Numbered from the stretch's first letter, positions 8,743-17,668 are shown. The stretch: 64,000 bases of DNA from an uncultured Candidatus Melainabacteria bacterium (GCA_934717745.1 CAKUZB010000005.1:68760-132759); one strand, 5' to 3'. Notes: generated by a model not told the origin, from the sequence alone. Numbers and translations: made by a program.

Positions 8743-9951
8743 TTATAAAGTATGATGCATTTTTTCTTTTTTAGTATTCAAATATCTTCTATTATATTCC
8801 GTAATTTCAGATTTTAAATGCACTATATCGTGTATTTTTAATCCGTAACCCTCTAAACCTACAATTTTTTTAGGGTTATTTGTAATTAAATTAAACGTTG
8901 TAAAGCCAATATCACGTATAATTTGAGCCCCAACACCGTAATCTCTTAAGTCTTCATCAAAACCTAAAGAAATATTCGCTTCGATTGTATCTTGACCTTT
9001 TTCTTGCAAAGAATATGCTTTTATTTTATTAACAAGTCCAATACCTCTGCCCTCATGGTCATGCATATAAACCAATGCACCTTTTCCATATTCTTCAATC
9101 ATACGTAAAGCACCATGAAGTTGAGAATTACAATCACATTTCAAACTGTGAAATACATCTCCGGTTAAGCATTCTGAGTGAACTCTAATTAACGGAATTT
9201 TGTCTGAACCATCGTCTTTGACCAAAGCAACATGTTCATGTCCATTAACTTTATTTACATATCCGTAAATTTTAAAATCACCAAATTTTGTCGGTAAAAA
9301 TGCTTCTGCTTCACGAACAACAAGTTTTTCAGATTGCAAACGATATGCAACAAGTTCAGAAACTGAAATGAATTTATAACCGTATCTATCAGCAAATTCT
9401 CTCAAATCATCACGTCTTGCCATTGTGCCGTCTTCTTTCATAATCTCACACATAACCCCTGCCGGTCTATGTCCTGAAAGAATCGCCATATCAACACACG
9501 CTTCTGTATGTCCAATCCTTGTTAAAACTCCACCCTTTTTTGCAACGCATGGAAAAACATGTCCCGGACGACGTAAATCGTATGGTCTTGCATCTTTGGA
9601 AATTGCCACCTCAACAGTTTTTGCTCTATCAAAAGCCGAAATTCCGGTTGTAACACCAAATCTTTGCGTAGCATCGATACTCAAAGTAAATGCCGTTTTC
9701 ATTTTTTCGGTATTTTTTTCAACCATTTGAGGTAACTCTAATTTATCAGCAATTTCATCAGTAATTGCAAGACAAATCAAACCTCTACACTCTTTTGCCA
9801 TAAAATTTATTATCTCAGGAGTAACACACTGTGCAGAGCATAACAAATCACCCTCGTTTTCTCTGTCTTCGTCGTCAGCGACAATTATAGGTTTTCCTGC
9901 TTGAAAATCTTTTATTGCATCTTCAATTTTATCAAATTTAAATTCATTCAT
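8743..9951 (-). CDS. ribBA: Bifunctional 3,4-dihydroxy-2-butanone-4-phosphate synthase / GTP cyclohydrolase II
   Basis: Supplies both precursors of riboflavin: DHBP from ribulose 5-phosphate and the pyrimidine from GTP. Residues 1-200 are the RibB domain, with the acidic metal loop DDEDRENEGDL and GHTEACVDMAILSG. Residues 200-402 are RibA, with RVHSECLTGDVFHSLKCDC giving the three zinc cysteines and YMHDHEGRGIGL for GTP binding. Length 402 is normal for the fusion. The ATG overlaps the ribE stop (TAATG), so the two are translationally coupled. ribD and ribH are not in the window. Confidence 0.97.
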   Translation of the reverse strand: MNEFKFDKIEDAIKDFQAGKPIIVADDEDRENEGDLLCSAQCVTPEIINFMAKECRGLICLAITDEIADKLELPQMVEKNTEKMKTAFTLSIDATQRFGVTTGISAFDRAKTVEVAISKDARPYDLRRPGHVFPCVAKKGGVLTRIGHTEACVDMAILSGHRPAGVMCEIMKEDGTMARRDDLREFADRYGYKFISVSELVAYRLQSEKLVVREAEAFLPTKFGDFKIYGYVNKVNGHEHVALVKDDGSDKIPLIRVHSECLTGDVFHSLKCDCNSQLHGALRMIEEYGKGALVYMHDHEGRGIGLVNKIKAYSLQEKGQDTIEANISLGFDEDLRDYGVGAQIIRDIGFTTFNLITNNPKKIVGLEGYGLKIHDIVHLKSEITEYNRRYLNTKKEKMHHTL

Positions 9952-10592
9952 TACATAAACCCATTTTCTTTCAAAAAATCTTCTGAAATTACTGATGAAG
10001 TCTTTTCGTTCAAGAGAAATTTTTCAATGTATTTTGCAAAAACATCAGTTTCTAAATTAACTTTTTCACCTGTTTTTAAATACGATAAATTTGTATTTTC
10101 AAAAGTATGCGGAATTACTGCGATTTTAACCTCATTACCTTGAATGTCAGCAACGGTAAGACTTATACCGTTTAATGTTACAGAACCTTTTTTTATAATA
10201 TAGCGTGATGCCTCATTTGAAACTTCAAATTTCATATCATAAAAATCAGATTTTTTAACCGCAGAAATAAAAGTTGCAACACTATCAACATGACCTGAAA
10301 CAATATGCCCGCCGATTCTTTCATTCAATGTCAATGCTCGCTCAAGATTAACTTTTTCACCTTTTTTTAAGGCAGAAAAATTAGTTACACCTAAAGTTTC
10401 TTTTGAAACTTCTGCACTAAATCCGTTTTCTGTAAGATTCACAACAGTTTGACAAACACCATTAATAGCGATAGAATCACCAATTTTTGTATCATTCAAA
10501 ACTTTTAAACAATCAATAGAAATTTCTGCATTTTCAGAAAGAAGTTTAAAATCTTTTACTATACCGATTTCTTCAATAATTCCTGTGAACAT
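9951..10592 (-). CDS. ribE: Riboflavin synthase alpha subunit
   Basis: Dismutates two 6,7-dimethyl-8-ribityllumazines to riboflavin. It is a tandem beta-barrel protein of 213 residues starting MFTGIIEEIG. The internal duplication is clear: SIAINGVCQTV near residue 40 and GSVTLNGISLTVAD near residue 135. Each lumazine site also has a GHIVSGHVD-type segment, seen near residue 95. No SD precedes the ATG. Instead an extended -10, TGTTAGAAT, ends 6 nt before it, in the 18-bp gap after mnmE. The gene is therefore probably expressed also as a leaderless message, which leaves no room for an FMN riboswitch. Confidence 0.95.
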   Translation of the reverse strand: MFTGIIEEIGIVKDFKLLSENAEISIDCLKVLNDTKIGDSIAINGVCQTVVNLTENGFSAEVSKETLGVTNFSALKKGEKVNLERALTLNERIGGHIVSGHVDSVATFISAVKKSDFYDMKFEVSNEASRYIIKKGSVTLNGISLTVADIQGNEVKIAVIPHTFENTNLSYLKTGEKVNLETDVFAKYIEKFLLNEKTSSVISEDFLKENGFM

Positions 10593-10598
10593 ATTATT

Positions 10599-10604
10599 AT
10601 TCTA
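10599..10604 (-). promoter_or_regulatory. -10 element 6 nt upstream of ribE ATG
   Basis: TAGAAT on the minus strand, preceded by TG one base before (extended -10). Spacing predicts transcription starting at the A of the ribE ATG. Confidence 0.6.
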
Positions 10605-10610
10605 ACACAA

Positions 10611-11942
10611 TTATTTGCCAATGCAAAAATTGTCGAAAATATTGTTCAAAATATCGTCAGTAATTACTTCTCCGGTAATTTCGTCTAAACATAACAATGC
10701 TTGTTTTACATCAATTGAAATCAAGTCTTGCAGTTCATTTATTTTTGATGCCATATATGCCTGCATTAAACTTTCACGTGCTTTTTGCAAACAATTTTGT
10801 TGACGATTATTTGTAATAAATTCTGTATCTTCAACAGAAAATTCCATAATAATATCTTTAATTTGTTGTTTTAATTCTTCAATACCAATTTGATTTTTTG
10901 CTGAAATACAAATTGTATCTTTAGGTCTTTCCTCAGACAAATCACATTTATTTGCAATTACCAAATGTTTCTTCTCTTTTGCAAAATCTAAAATTGTTCT
11001 GTCTGCATCATTTAAACCCTTTGATAAATCATACATAAATAAAACTAAATCTGCCTCTTGAACGGCTTGTTTTGAATATTCAATACCGATTTCTTCGACT
11101 TTATCAATATTTTCATCTTCACGAATACCTGCCGTATCAATCAACGTAACAGGAATGCCCAAATCGAGAGTTTCTGTCAAAACATCTCTTGTTGTACCCG
11201 CAATCTCCGTAACAATTGCCCTATCAAGGCTCAAAAGAGTATTAAACAGAGAAGATTTACCCACATTTGGTTTGCCGGCAATAGCAACCTTGATACCTTG
11301 ACGCATAATATTACTCGATTTCGCACTAGATAAAATGTTATCGATTTTTTCTATTTGATTTTCAAAATCGCTAATCAAACTTTCGTAAGAGGGTTCTGCC
11401 ACATCTTCCGGAAAATCAATTCCTGCAACAATTCTAGACAATGTTTCAAAAATATCTTTTTTAATTTCGTTTACTTTTTGAGCCAAAACCCCTGACAAAT
11501 TCTTTGCAGACTGAATTGCAAAGTTTTGAGTTTTTGAATGAATTAAATCAGCAACTGCCTCTGCTTGAGATAAATCTAATTTTTTATTTAAAAAGGCTCG
11601 TTTTGTAAATTCACCTCTTTCAGCCATTCTTGCACCGTTTTTCAAAACAATATCAAGAATATTTTTAACTACGTTAACCCCACCATGGCATTGAATTTCT
11701 ATTACATCTTCGCCTGTATAACTATTTGGATTTTTAAATGGCAAAACAACAACTTCATCAATCTTTTTATCATTATCCACAATCCAACCATGGCAAATCA
11801 TTCTCGGAACAATTTTTCCTGTAAAAATCTTCTCTGTAATATTAAAACTTTTTTCACCGGAAATTCTTATAACACCAACGCCACCTGTACCTAGAGGGGT
11901 TGAAATTGCAGTAATTGTATCAAATTCTTGTATAATATTCAT
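10611..11942 (-). CDS. mnmE: tRNA uridine-5-carboxymethylaminomethyl(34) synthesis GTPase MnmE
   Basis: With MnmG this GTPase installs the cmnm5 group on wobble U34 of several tRNAs. The N-terminal tetrahydrofolate-binding domain starts DTITAISTPLGTGGVGVIR. The inserted G domain shows GKPNVGKSSLFNTLL (G1), DTAGIRE (G3) and ANKCDL (G4). The protein ends in the catalytic FCIGK, with the essential Cys. The 443-residue length is normal. A TATAAT ends exactly 6 nt before the ATG and TTGCAT lies 17 bp further up; no SD is visible, so a leaderless transcript is expected. Confidence 0.97.
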   Translation of the reverse strand: MNIIQEFDTITAISTPLGTGGVGVIRISGEKSFNITEKIFTGKIVPRMICHGWIVDNDKKIDEVVVLPFKNPNSYTGEDVIEIQCHGGVNVVKNILDIVLKNGARMAERGEFTKRAFLNKKLDLSQAEAVADLIHSKTQNFAIQSAKNLSGVLAQKVNEIKKDIFETLSRIVAGIDFPEDVAEPSYESLISDFENQIEKIDNILSSAKSSNIMRQGIKVAIAGKPNVGKSSLFNTLLSLDRAIVTEIAGTTRDVLTETLDLGIPVTLIDTAGIREDENIDKVEEIGIEYSKQAVQEADLVLFMYDLSKGLNDADRTILDFAKEKKHLVIANKCDLSEERPKDTICISAKNQIGIEELKQQIKDIIMEFSVEDTEFITNNRQQNCLQKARESLMQAYMASKINELQDLISIDVKQALLCLDEITGEVITDDILNNIFDNFCIGK

Positions 11943-11948
11943 AATTCG

Positions 11949-11977
11949 ATTATAACGTTAAATTATCTTACATGCAA
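11949..11977 (-). promoter_or_regulatory. Promoter of mnmE, predicted leaderless
   Basis: TTGCAT and TATAAT separated by 17 bp on the minus strand; the -10 ends 6 nt before the ATG. Confidence 0.7.
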
Positions 11978-11990
11978 GAATTGAAGAAAA

Positions 11991-12016
11991 TAGCGGTAAA
12001 AATAAATCTACCGCTA
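11991..12016 (-). terminator. Intrinsic terminator after the 207-residue gene
   Basis: An 8-bp stem TAGCGGTA/TACCGCTA with a 10-nt loop, just downstream of the stop at 12023 on the minus strand. The U-tract is weak, so termination may be partial. Confidence 0.6.
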
Positions 12017-12022
12017 TATTTT

Positions 12023-12646
12023 TTATAACATAAATGTTAATAATGGAATTAATGAGGTAAAATCAAACCCCGAAGATGAAGATTGACCATAACCTTTTAC
12101 ACTATTTGCAACATTCAATGCAGTTGAAATAGAATCCATTGCCATATTATTATATTGATTTTGTAAGGAATTTAGCAAATTAACAAAATTATATCTGTTT
12201 GACAACTCATTATTCACTAACTCATTACGCTTTGAAAGTAAACTTTCTGCCAACTGTGCAATAGAATTTGCCCTTGAACTTTCAAGATTATTTAATTTAT
12301 CCAAAAACATTGAATTATCAATATTTCCAAAACGTGATGCAATATCTGTTTTTAAATTGTTCAATAACGGTGTATAAATATTATTAATTGATTTTTCACC
12401 TTGATTTTGATAAGCATTTAACTGAGATTGAATCCCTTTTAAAGTTTCCGGAGAAAAAGTATTCAACTGAGGTAAAATTTGTGCCAAATTTTTTTGTGCA
12501 TAATCATAAACGGATTTTTCGTATTTATTCATATTGTAATTACTTTTTACAGTATCTCCGTCTTTGTATGTTTGGGCTTTTGTTTTGCCATTAATACTGT
12601 AACTTCCGTTTGCATAAGATGGCTTGTAAGAGGTTGTTTTGCTCAT
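12023..12646 (-). CDS. Unknown Asn/Ser-rich helical protein
   Basis: 207 residues, not recognised. The first 35 residues are Ser/Tyr/Lys-rich and look disordered. The body is a series of amphipathic helices rich in Asn, Leu and Gln (for example LNNLESSRANSIAQLAESLL). The last 15 residues include a hydrophobic stretch (FTSLIPLLTFML) at the very C-terminus. There is no signal peptide. It has its own sigma-70 type promoter, a good SD (GAAAGGAAAA) and its own terminator, so it is a one-gene unit. The helical repeats and C-terminal hydrophobic tail could suit a structural or secreted protein, but no family assignment is justified. Confidence 0.7.
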   Translation of the reverse strand: MSKTTSYKPSYANGSYSINGKTKAQTYKDGDTVKSNYNMNKYEKSVYDYAQKNLAQILPQLNTFSPETLKGIQSQLNAYQNQGEKSINNIYTPLLNNLKTDIASRFGNIDNSMFLDKLNNLESSRANSIAQLAESLLSKRNELVNNELSNRYNFVNLLNSLQNQYNNMAMDSISTALNVANSVKGYGQSSSSGFDFTSLIPLLTFML

Positions 12647-12711
12647 AAAATTTTCCTTTCTGAAATTTTATTCACAAAGACAAAACATATTGATATAGGG
12701 GCAACAACACA

Positions 12712-12740
12712 ATTATATCATTTTTTCTGCCAATTGTAAA
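12712..12740 (-). promoter_or_regulatory. Sigma-70 type promoter of the 207-residue gene
   Basis: On the minus strand TTTACA and TATAAT are 17 bp apart. The leader to the ATG at 12646 is about 60 nt and holds an SD. Confidence 0.75.
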
Positions 12741-12827
12741 ATTTTTGACAGTTATTCCATAAATTTTTGTATTTAAATTGCCTCTTAAACTCCTCACCTC
12801 AATAATTATAAAAATATAGAAAATACT

Positions 12828-13355
12828 TTATTCAACATATTTTCTTTTCATAATAACATTTCCTTGTTCATCGTAGGCTTTGTCTTTAACCCAATGAGCA
12901 AGAAGTTTTCCGTCTTTTGAGTAAATAAAAGTTTCTGATTTTGAAACACGCATACTCATATTTACAAGTTTTTTAGAAGTATTATATTTGTAAGTTTTAT
13001 ATGGATAATTTAATCCGTCTTTTTCTTCAACGTAGTTTAAAACACCACTTCCGTCATAATAATATACGTGATAAGGGTCATTGTGTTTATATACGGCATA
13101 AGTATTATCTGAAAAATACGCAAGAGTTCTGTCTTTTAATTCTGTAACTCCCTGCAAAATATAATTAACATTTTGCTCATGTTCACCGTCGTAGAAAAAT
13201 CCGTTTATGTACTGAGAATCAATAGTATACGAAATTCCGTCCATTAATTCAGAACGTGCAGAATTTACATCGTAAGACACACCACCTTGAATAACTTCAG
13301 CATTGGCGATTAATCCAAAAAATAATAATGTTGCAATAAGTAGATATTTTTTCAT
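12828..13355 (-). CDS. Exported protein of unknown function
   Basis: 175 residues with a clear Sec signal peptide (MKKYLLIATLLFFGLIANA, cleavage after residue 19). The mature part is rich in Tyr, Asp and Gly with short repeated strands (NTYAVYKHNDPYHVYYYDG; ETFIYSKDGKLLAHW). This gives a beta-sheet pattern like MORN or YD-type repeat proteins, but the match is loose. It is divergent from the phytase-like gene at 13427 with 71 bp between the two starts. Its destination is the periplasm or cell surface. Confidence 0.75.
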   Translation of the reverse strand: MKKYLLIATLLFFGLIANAEVIQGGVSYDVNSARSELMDGISYTIDSQYINGFFYDGEHEQNVNYILQGVTELKDRTLAYFSDNTYAVYKHNDPYHVYYYDGSGVLNYVEEKDGLNYPYKTYKYNTSKKLVNMSMRVSKSETFIYSKDGKLLAHWVKDKAYDEQGNVIMKRKYVE

Positions 13356-13426
13356 ATTATATTAATAATGTTTTTTCTGCCCAAAGTCAATATTTTATGA
13401 TATAATTCATTAAAAAAGGAGTTGTT

Positions 13427-14476
13427 ATGTTAGGCAGAATTAATGGAATATTTTCAATCGTATTGCTTGGATTGATCGTATTTTTCTTGTTTATAAAATC
13501 AACAAAATTAGAATTTGTTCAAAAATTTGAAATTGAAAATCTTCCAACAATTTGCAAAGATATAAAATTAGGAGGTTTTTCGGATTTATTCTATAAAGAC
13601 GGATACTTCTATGCAATTACAGACAGAGGGCCTAATTCAAATACTTTTGAAAAAGACGGAAAAACTTACAGGACTTTTTCTTGCCCTAATTACACAACTT
13701 ATTTAGTTAAAATCAAATTAGAAGATAATAAAGCAAAAATTGTTAAGGCAACTCCAATAAAAGGACTTTCAGGCATTCCTATTTCTGCCAAAAAAGATAG
13801 TATTCCTTTAGACAAAAATGGAAAAATTATTCCCTTCAATATAAATGGTGCAGATGTTGAAAGTTTTATTATTGACAAAGATGGAAATTACTGGCTTGGA
13901 GAAGAATATTATCCGTCGATTATTAAATTAGACAAGAACTTAAATGTCGTAAAACGTTTTGCACCAAAAAATTCAGAAGTAAAAAATCCTAAAATCACCT
14001 ACAATTTGCCTGAAAAATTTAACAATGTCAGAAAAAATTTAGGTTTTGAAAGTATGGCTTATGACGGCAATGAGTATATTTATGTTTTTACTCAAGCAGG
14101 TTTAGAGGGTGAAAATAATATTAGTATTATAAAATTCAATATTAAAACAGAAACAGTAGAAGATATTTTTGAATATTATTTTTATAACAACAGTATTTTG
14201 AGTGCAACAACTTATGTTGACGAAAACAAATTTTTCTTGGCAGAAAGACTTATTGATAAACATTTTATAAATCAAATGGAATTTAAAAACAGCGTGTTTA
14301 AACGTTCTGGAATTTTAAGAACACTAACGACAAGTGATAATATTACAAAAAATATGAAGATAGAAGGTTTGGCAAAAGACGGCGATGATATTTATATAAT
14401 TAACGATAATGACTTTGGCATCGATAGTGAAAATGTCAAAGACAGTTTTATAATGCAATTTAAAATTAAAAAATAA
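13427..14476 (+). CDS. Exported or anchored phytase-like esterase domain protein
   Basis: 349 residues. One hydrophobic segment at 7-24 is followed by a positively charged stretch and may be an uncleaved anchor. The rest matches the 'esterase-like activity of phytase' beta-propeller family: LGGFSDLFYKDGYFYAITDR near residue 45, then NYWLGEEYYPSIIKLD and GFESMAYDGNEYIYVFTQ. The matching Glu/Asp-rich propeller blades suggest a calcium-dependent phosphoesterase or phosphodiesterase outside the cytoplasm. The SD AAAAAGGAG precedes the ATG. Family is fairly clear; the substrate is unknown. Confidence 0.82.
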   Translation: MLGRINGIFSIVLLGLIVFFLFIKSTKLEFVQKFEIENLPTICKDIKLGGFSDLFYKDGYFYAITDRGPNSNTFEKDGKTYRTFSCPNYTTYLVKIKLEDNKAKIVKATPIKGLSGIPISAKKDSIPLDKNGKIIPFNINGADVESFIIDKDGNYWLGEEYYPSIIKLDKNLNVVKRFAPKNSEVKNPKITYNLPEKFNNVRKNLGFESMAYDGNEYIYVFTQAGLEGENNISIIKFNIKTETVEDIFEYYFYNNSILSATTYVDENKFFLAERLIDKHFINQMEFKNSVFKRSGILRTLTTSDNITKNMKIEGLAKDGDDIYIINDNDFGIDSENVKDSFIMQFKIKK

Positions 14477-14492
14477 TGCACTATAAGTCTTT

Positions 14493-15314
14493 CTAAACAA
14501 TAGTTCTTTGCAAGCGTTCAACACGGTTTTCTGACAAGATATTTTTTAATTTCATAATCGCTTGTGCGTGTAATTGGCATATTCGTGATTCTGAAACTTC
14601 AATTGTTTCACCAATTTCTTTCAATGTCATATTTTCGTGATAATAAAGAACCATTATCATTCTTTCACGTTCAGGTAAACGTTTTAAAGCATTTTCTAAT
14701 TCTGCTTTTACGTCTTTTTGCTCCATCGCCTCTGCCGGAGTCATTCTATTTTCATCTTGGATTGTATCAATAATCGCTACACTATCATCTGATGTTCCAC
14801 GTTTATCATAAATTGAGCCAACAGTTGTATCTTCTGAAAGAATTTGGTCAATTTTTTGTGGCTCCATATTCAAGAAATCAGCAACTTCTAATGTTGTTGC
14901 AGGTCTTCCCAATTTTTGACGTAATTGTTCTTGTGCTTGTTTTACGTCTTTAATTTTCTTTCTTGCACTTCTTGGTAAAAAGTCTTGTGAACGGATTTTA
15001 TCAATGATATTACCCCTAATTCTCATAAGTGCGTATGTTTCAAATCTGGCACCCTTATCAGGAGTATATTTTTCTATAGCATCAATTAAACCTTCTACAC
15101 CATAACTTGAAATATCTTCAACAGAAAAAGTTGGTGGTAATGACACTTTTACACGTCCAACTACATAACGTGTAAGATAAATGTATTGCACTATCAATGT
15201 ATCTCTGACTTTTTTATTTGTTCGGTCTTCGAAATATTTTTTCCAAAGTTCCTCTAATTCTTCATCAGAAATTCTTTTGATATTACTATAAGAATTGTCA
15301 AAATTCTCTGTCAT
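14493..15314 (-). CDS. fliA: FliA/WhiG-type sigma factor (sigma-28 family)
   Basis: 273 residues with sigma-70 regions 2, 3 and 4. Region 2 runs through SYGVEGLIDAIEKYTPDKGA and RFETYALMRIRGNIIDKIRS. Region 3 includes FLPRSARKKIKDV and GRPATTLEVADFL. Region 4 is LPERERMIMVLYYHENMTLK with the helix-turn-helix IGETIEVSESRICQLHAQA. Region 1.1 is absent, and the RSQDFLPRSARKK linker is typical of FliA/WhiG rather than of general-stress sigma factors. Four close matches to the sigma-28 consensus lie elsewhere in the window, supporting the call. SD GAGGGA. No flagellar structural operon is adjacent, and no anti-sigma gene is seen. Confidence 0.9.
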   Translation of the reverse strand: MTENFDNSYSNIKRISDEELEELWKKYFEDRTNKKVRDTLIVQYIYLTRYVVGRVKVSLPPTFSVEDISSYGVEGLIDAIEKYTPDKGARFETYALMRIRGNIIDKIRSQDFLPRSARKKIKDVKQAQEQLRQKLGRPATTLEVADFLNMEPQKIDQILSEDTTVGSIYDKRGTSDDSVAIIDTIQDENRMTPAEAMEQKDVKAELENALKRLPERERMIMVLYYHENMTLKEIGETIEVSESRICQLHAQAIMKLKNILSENRVERLQRTIV

Positions 15315-15415
15315 TCCCTCGTCCAGTACGGTTAGATTTATTTTAAAATCATATTACTACACTACTATTTTATAGAAATAACACAATATATCATCATTTA
15401 AACAGAGGATATTAA

Positions 15416-15444
15416 AAAATCGGCTAAAAGTTTTAACCGATTTT
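15416..15444 (-). terminator. Intrinsic terminator after the Pro/Glu-rich gene
   Basis: A near-perfect stem AAAATCGG/CCGATTTT extended by UA and GU pairs, with a T-run on the minus strand, 10 bp past the stop at 15454. Confidence 0.85.
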
Positions 15445-15453
15445 CTTAATTTT

Positions 15454-16695
15454 TTATTCAAATTTTGATTTATCTAATTCTTTTAATAAATCCGGATGTC
15501 CAATATCACTCAAAGCATAATATCTTCCATTGATTTTATATGCTTTTGTCCCATCATTTGATGTTACACAGGTATAACGATAATTTGCACCATTAAATTC
15601 ATACATTCCTGTAGAACCATTTCTCCAGTTTGAAGTTACAGTGTTTAAAAACATTCCAAAACCTCTGTTATGTGAAGGAGGTTCACTACCGGAAGTACCA
15701 CCGATTGGATTTGTAGGTGTTGTTGGTTTTTCAGGTTTACCGTAACCCTCAGTTTGTGCTAAGGCACTTTTCAAAGCACCATCAGGAAGTTCTTTACCAT
15801 TTTTAGAATAAACAATTTTGCCATTTTTGTATTTTGCTGTAATTCCGTCAGGCAAACCTTTTCCGTCCGGAAGATTTAAATCTTGTTTAATTTGTGCATC
15901 AAATTGTGATTGAGTTACATAAGTATTTTGACCGAATGTTGTAACAGGAATAAGTGTTTCACCTAACTTATATTTACCTGTTGTTTCATCTTTAATAACT
16001 TCTTTTCGGATTTTATTACCGTTTTCGTCGATAAATACCCCAATTTGAGTGTTTTTATTTCCATTTACGGTTCTTTCATAAATTTTTGTTTCAGGCGGAA
16101 AATCTCCGGAAATATATTTATTTTTACCAAAAGTTCTTGTTGCAGCAAGAGCAGCACCTTCAGTGCCGTCAGGATTTACTTCATGACGAACTTTTTGCCC
16201 ACGTTCATTTCTTCTTACGGAAATTTGTGTTTCTTCTCCATCTACAGAACGTTTTAAAATTTTACCCTCAGCAGGTTTTTTCTCTGGTTTTATTTCTACT
16301 TCAGGCTTTTCTTCCGGTTTTTCTTCAGGTTTTGCTTCCGGAGGTTTTTCTTCCGGTTGTGGTTTTTCTACAGGTTTACCCAAAAGTCCTGAAATTTTGT
16401 CCCAAGAGTCCTCACTAAGAGAAAAAGAACCCTCATGGATTATAAAATTTGATTTCCAATTTTGTTTCTGATCGATTGTAGAAACATCATTTCCCCCAGA
16501 AAAGATACTTGCCTGTGGATCATTTGGATTTGTTCTATTATGTTCATTTATATTTTGTTGTTCATTGTTAATTTCTTGAACAACTTGTTGCCAAACAGTT
16601 AAATCTATATTTTTACATTCTTCTTTGGTTAACCCCAGTTTTGTTGCGACTGCTTGAGTTAATCCTTGACCTTTTCCAACTTGAATATCTACCAT
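15454..16695 (-). CDS. Modular Pro/Glu/Lys-rich protein of unknown function
   Basis: 413 residues from the ATG at 16695, chosen because AGGAGA lies 7 nt upstream; an in-frame ATG 30 bp earlier lacks an SD. Residues 1-45 form a compact helical module (VGKGQGLTQAVATKLGL). Residues about 120-155 are low-complexity PEEKP/PEKKPAEGK repeats. Two or three related beta modules follow (QISVRRNERGQKVRHEV; QIGVFIDENGNKIRKEV), which look like an internal duplication. The C-terminal 75 residues form a Tyr/Asn-rich module. No signal peptide. The layout (helical module, charged linker, repeated modules) resembles a surface or secreted effector-like protein, but no family is recognised. Confidence 0.72.
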   Translation of the reverse strand: MVDIQVGKGQGLTQAVATKLGLTKEECKNIDLTVWQQVVQEINNEQQNINEHNRTNPNDPQASIFSGGNDVSTIDQKQNWKSNFIIHEGSFSLSEDSWDKISGLLGKPVEKPQPEEKPPEAKPEEKPEEKPEVEIKPEKKPAEGKILKRSVDGEETQISVRRNERGQKVRHEVNPDGTEGAALAATRTFGKNKYISGDFPPETKIYERTVNGNKNTQIGVFIDENGNKIRKEVIKDETTGKYKLGETLIPVTTFGQNTYVTQSQFDAQIKQDLNLPDGKGLPDGITAKYKNGKIVYSKNGKELPDGALKSALAQTEGYGKPEKPTTPTNPIGGTSGSEPPSHNRGFGMFLNTVTSNWRNGSTGMYEFNGANYRYTCVTSNDGTKAYKINGRYYALSDIGHPDLLKELDKSKFE

Positions 16696-16773
16696 GTTTT
16701 TTCTCCTAAAATCATAGTTCGACATGGATATAAAACATGTAAAGTTAAGAAATTGCCTAAGTTTTAAAAAATT

Positions 16774-17001
16774 TTACAAAGTTTTTAAATATTCTATAAT
16801 GTCATTTGATTCATACATAACAACATTATTTTTACTGTCGAACAAAAACGGAACTTGCCGTTTACCACCCAATTTAATCATTTCATCGTAATTTTGTTTT
16901 TCATCAATATTTAATAGTTTATGTTCAATGTTGTTTATTTCCAAAAAATCGACTACTTTTCGACAATACGGACAATTTTTTAAAATAAATAAATTAATCA
17001 T
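16774..17001 (-). CDS. Glutaredoxin-like protein
   Basis: 75-residue thioredoxin-fold protein with the dithiol active site CPYC at residues 10-13, then VPFLFD with the cis-proline (about 51-56) and a C-terminal ESNDIIEYL helix. This fits the GrxC/NrdH size class and the GST N-terminal family. It reduces disulfides or glutathione mixed disulfides in the cytoplasm, possibly for ribonucleotide reductase. SD AAAGGAG. It stands alone between two differently regulated units. Confidence 0.88.
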   Translation of the reverse strand: MINLFILKNCPYCRKVVDFLEINNIEHKLLNIDEKQNYDEMIKLGGKRQVPFLFDSKNNVVMYESNDIIEYLKTL

Positions 17002-17114
17002 TTTAATTTCTCCTTTTTTATAGTTTAAGTAATAAAAAAGATTTTCAAATTAGACAAATAGACAAAATTTCTTATTTATGTTCTTAATATTTATTAAAAA
17101 AATATGTAAAAAAA

Positions 17115-17143
17115 TTGTTTTTTTAAATAATCTAAAATACAAT
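17115..17143 (+). promoter_or_regulatory. Promoter of the HTH gene and recA
   Basis: TTGTTT and TACAAT separated by 17 bp, 20 bp before the GTAGGGG SD of the 164-residue gene. No SOS-box palindrome of Gram-positive (CGAACRNRYGTTYC) or E. coli type could be found around it. Confidence 0.6.
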
Positions 17144-17162
17144 ATTATTAAGGGTAGGGGAT

Positions 17163-17657
17163 ATGGTAACTCAAAATTTAAGTGATATTACGCTCACTCC
17201 AAGTGAAGTTAGAGAAATTTTAGACGCTAATAACGAGGAAATTATTAGCCTTTGCAGACGTGCATCAATTGTTCCAAAACGTAACAGACGTGGCTTAACT
17301 TATTTTTCTTATGATGACGTAAAACGTCTTCAACAAACAAAACAAATGAAACATTCAATAGTTTCTGCATCTTCAAATCAAATTGCAGAAAGAATTATGT
17401 CATCATTCTCTCAAATGGAAGAAAAAATTTCTAATAATATTATCGATAATATTGATAAAAAATTAGATGCCAAAATGGAAAATGTTGAAAAAATGGCTGA
17501 TGAATTAATTAAAATCAAAACAGAAAACGAAAAACTTAAACATAAGATTTTAGAATTAAACCGCGAAAATGTTCACATGAAAATGGAACTTGAAAAATTT
17601 GAAAAAGTTGGCTTTGGTTTTTACAAAAAATATGAAGTAAAAGATTATACAATATAA
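17163..17657 (+). CDS. MerR-like helix-turn-helix protein with coiled coil
   Basis: 164 residues. Residues 10-55 form a MerR/excisionase-type winged helix (LTPSEVREILDANNEEIISL, then RGLTYFSYDDVKRLQQ). After a Ser-rich linker, residues about 75-145 form a long heptad-patterned coiled coil ending in FGFYKKYEVKDYTI. It lacks the effector domain of classical MerR sensors. The ATG follows a GTAGGGG SD. It lies 11 bp before recA and shares its promoter, so it may tune recA or recombination, but this is inferred only from position. Confidence 0.8.
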   Translation: MVTQNLSDITLTPSEVREILDANNEEIISLCRRASIVPKRNRRGLTYFSYDDVKRLQQTKQMKHSIVSASSNQIAERIMSSFSQMEEKISNNIIDNIDKKLDAKMENVEKMADELIKIKTENEKLKHKILELNRENVHMKMELEKFEKVGFGFYKKYEVKDYTI

Positions 17658-17668
17658 GGATTTGAATA

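Noticed and set aside
9951..10640. FMN riboswitch before ribE
   Set aside because: Only 18 bp separate mnmE and ribE, and the predicted transcript is leaderless; no RFN-type conserved stems seen.
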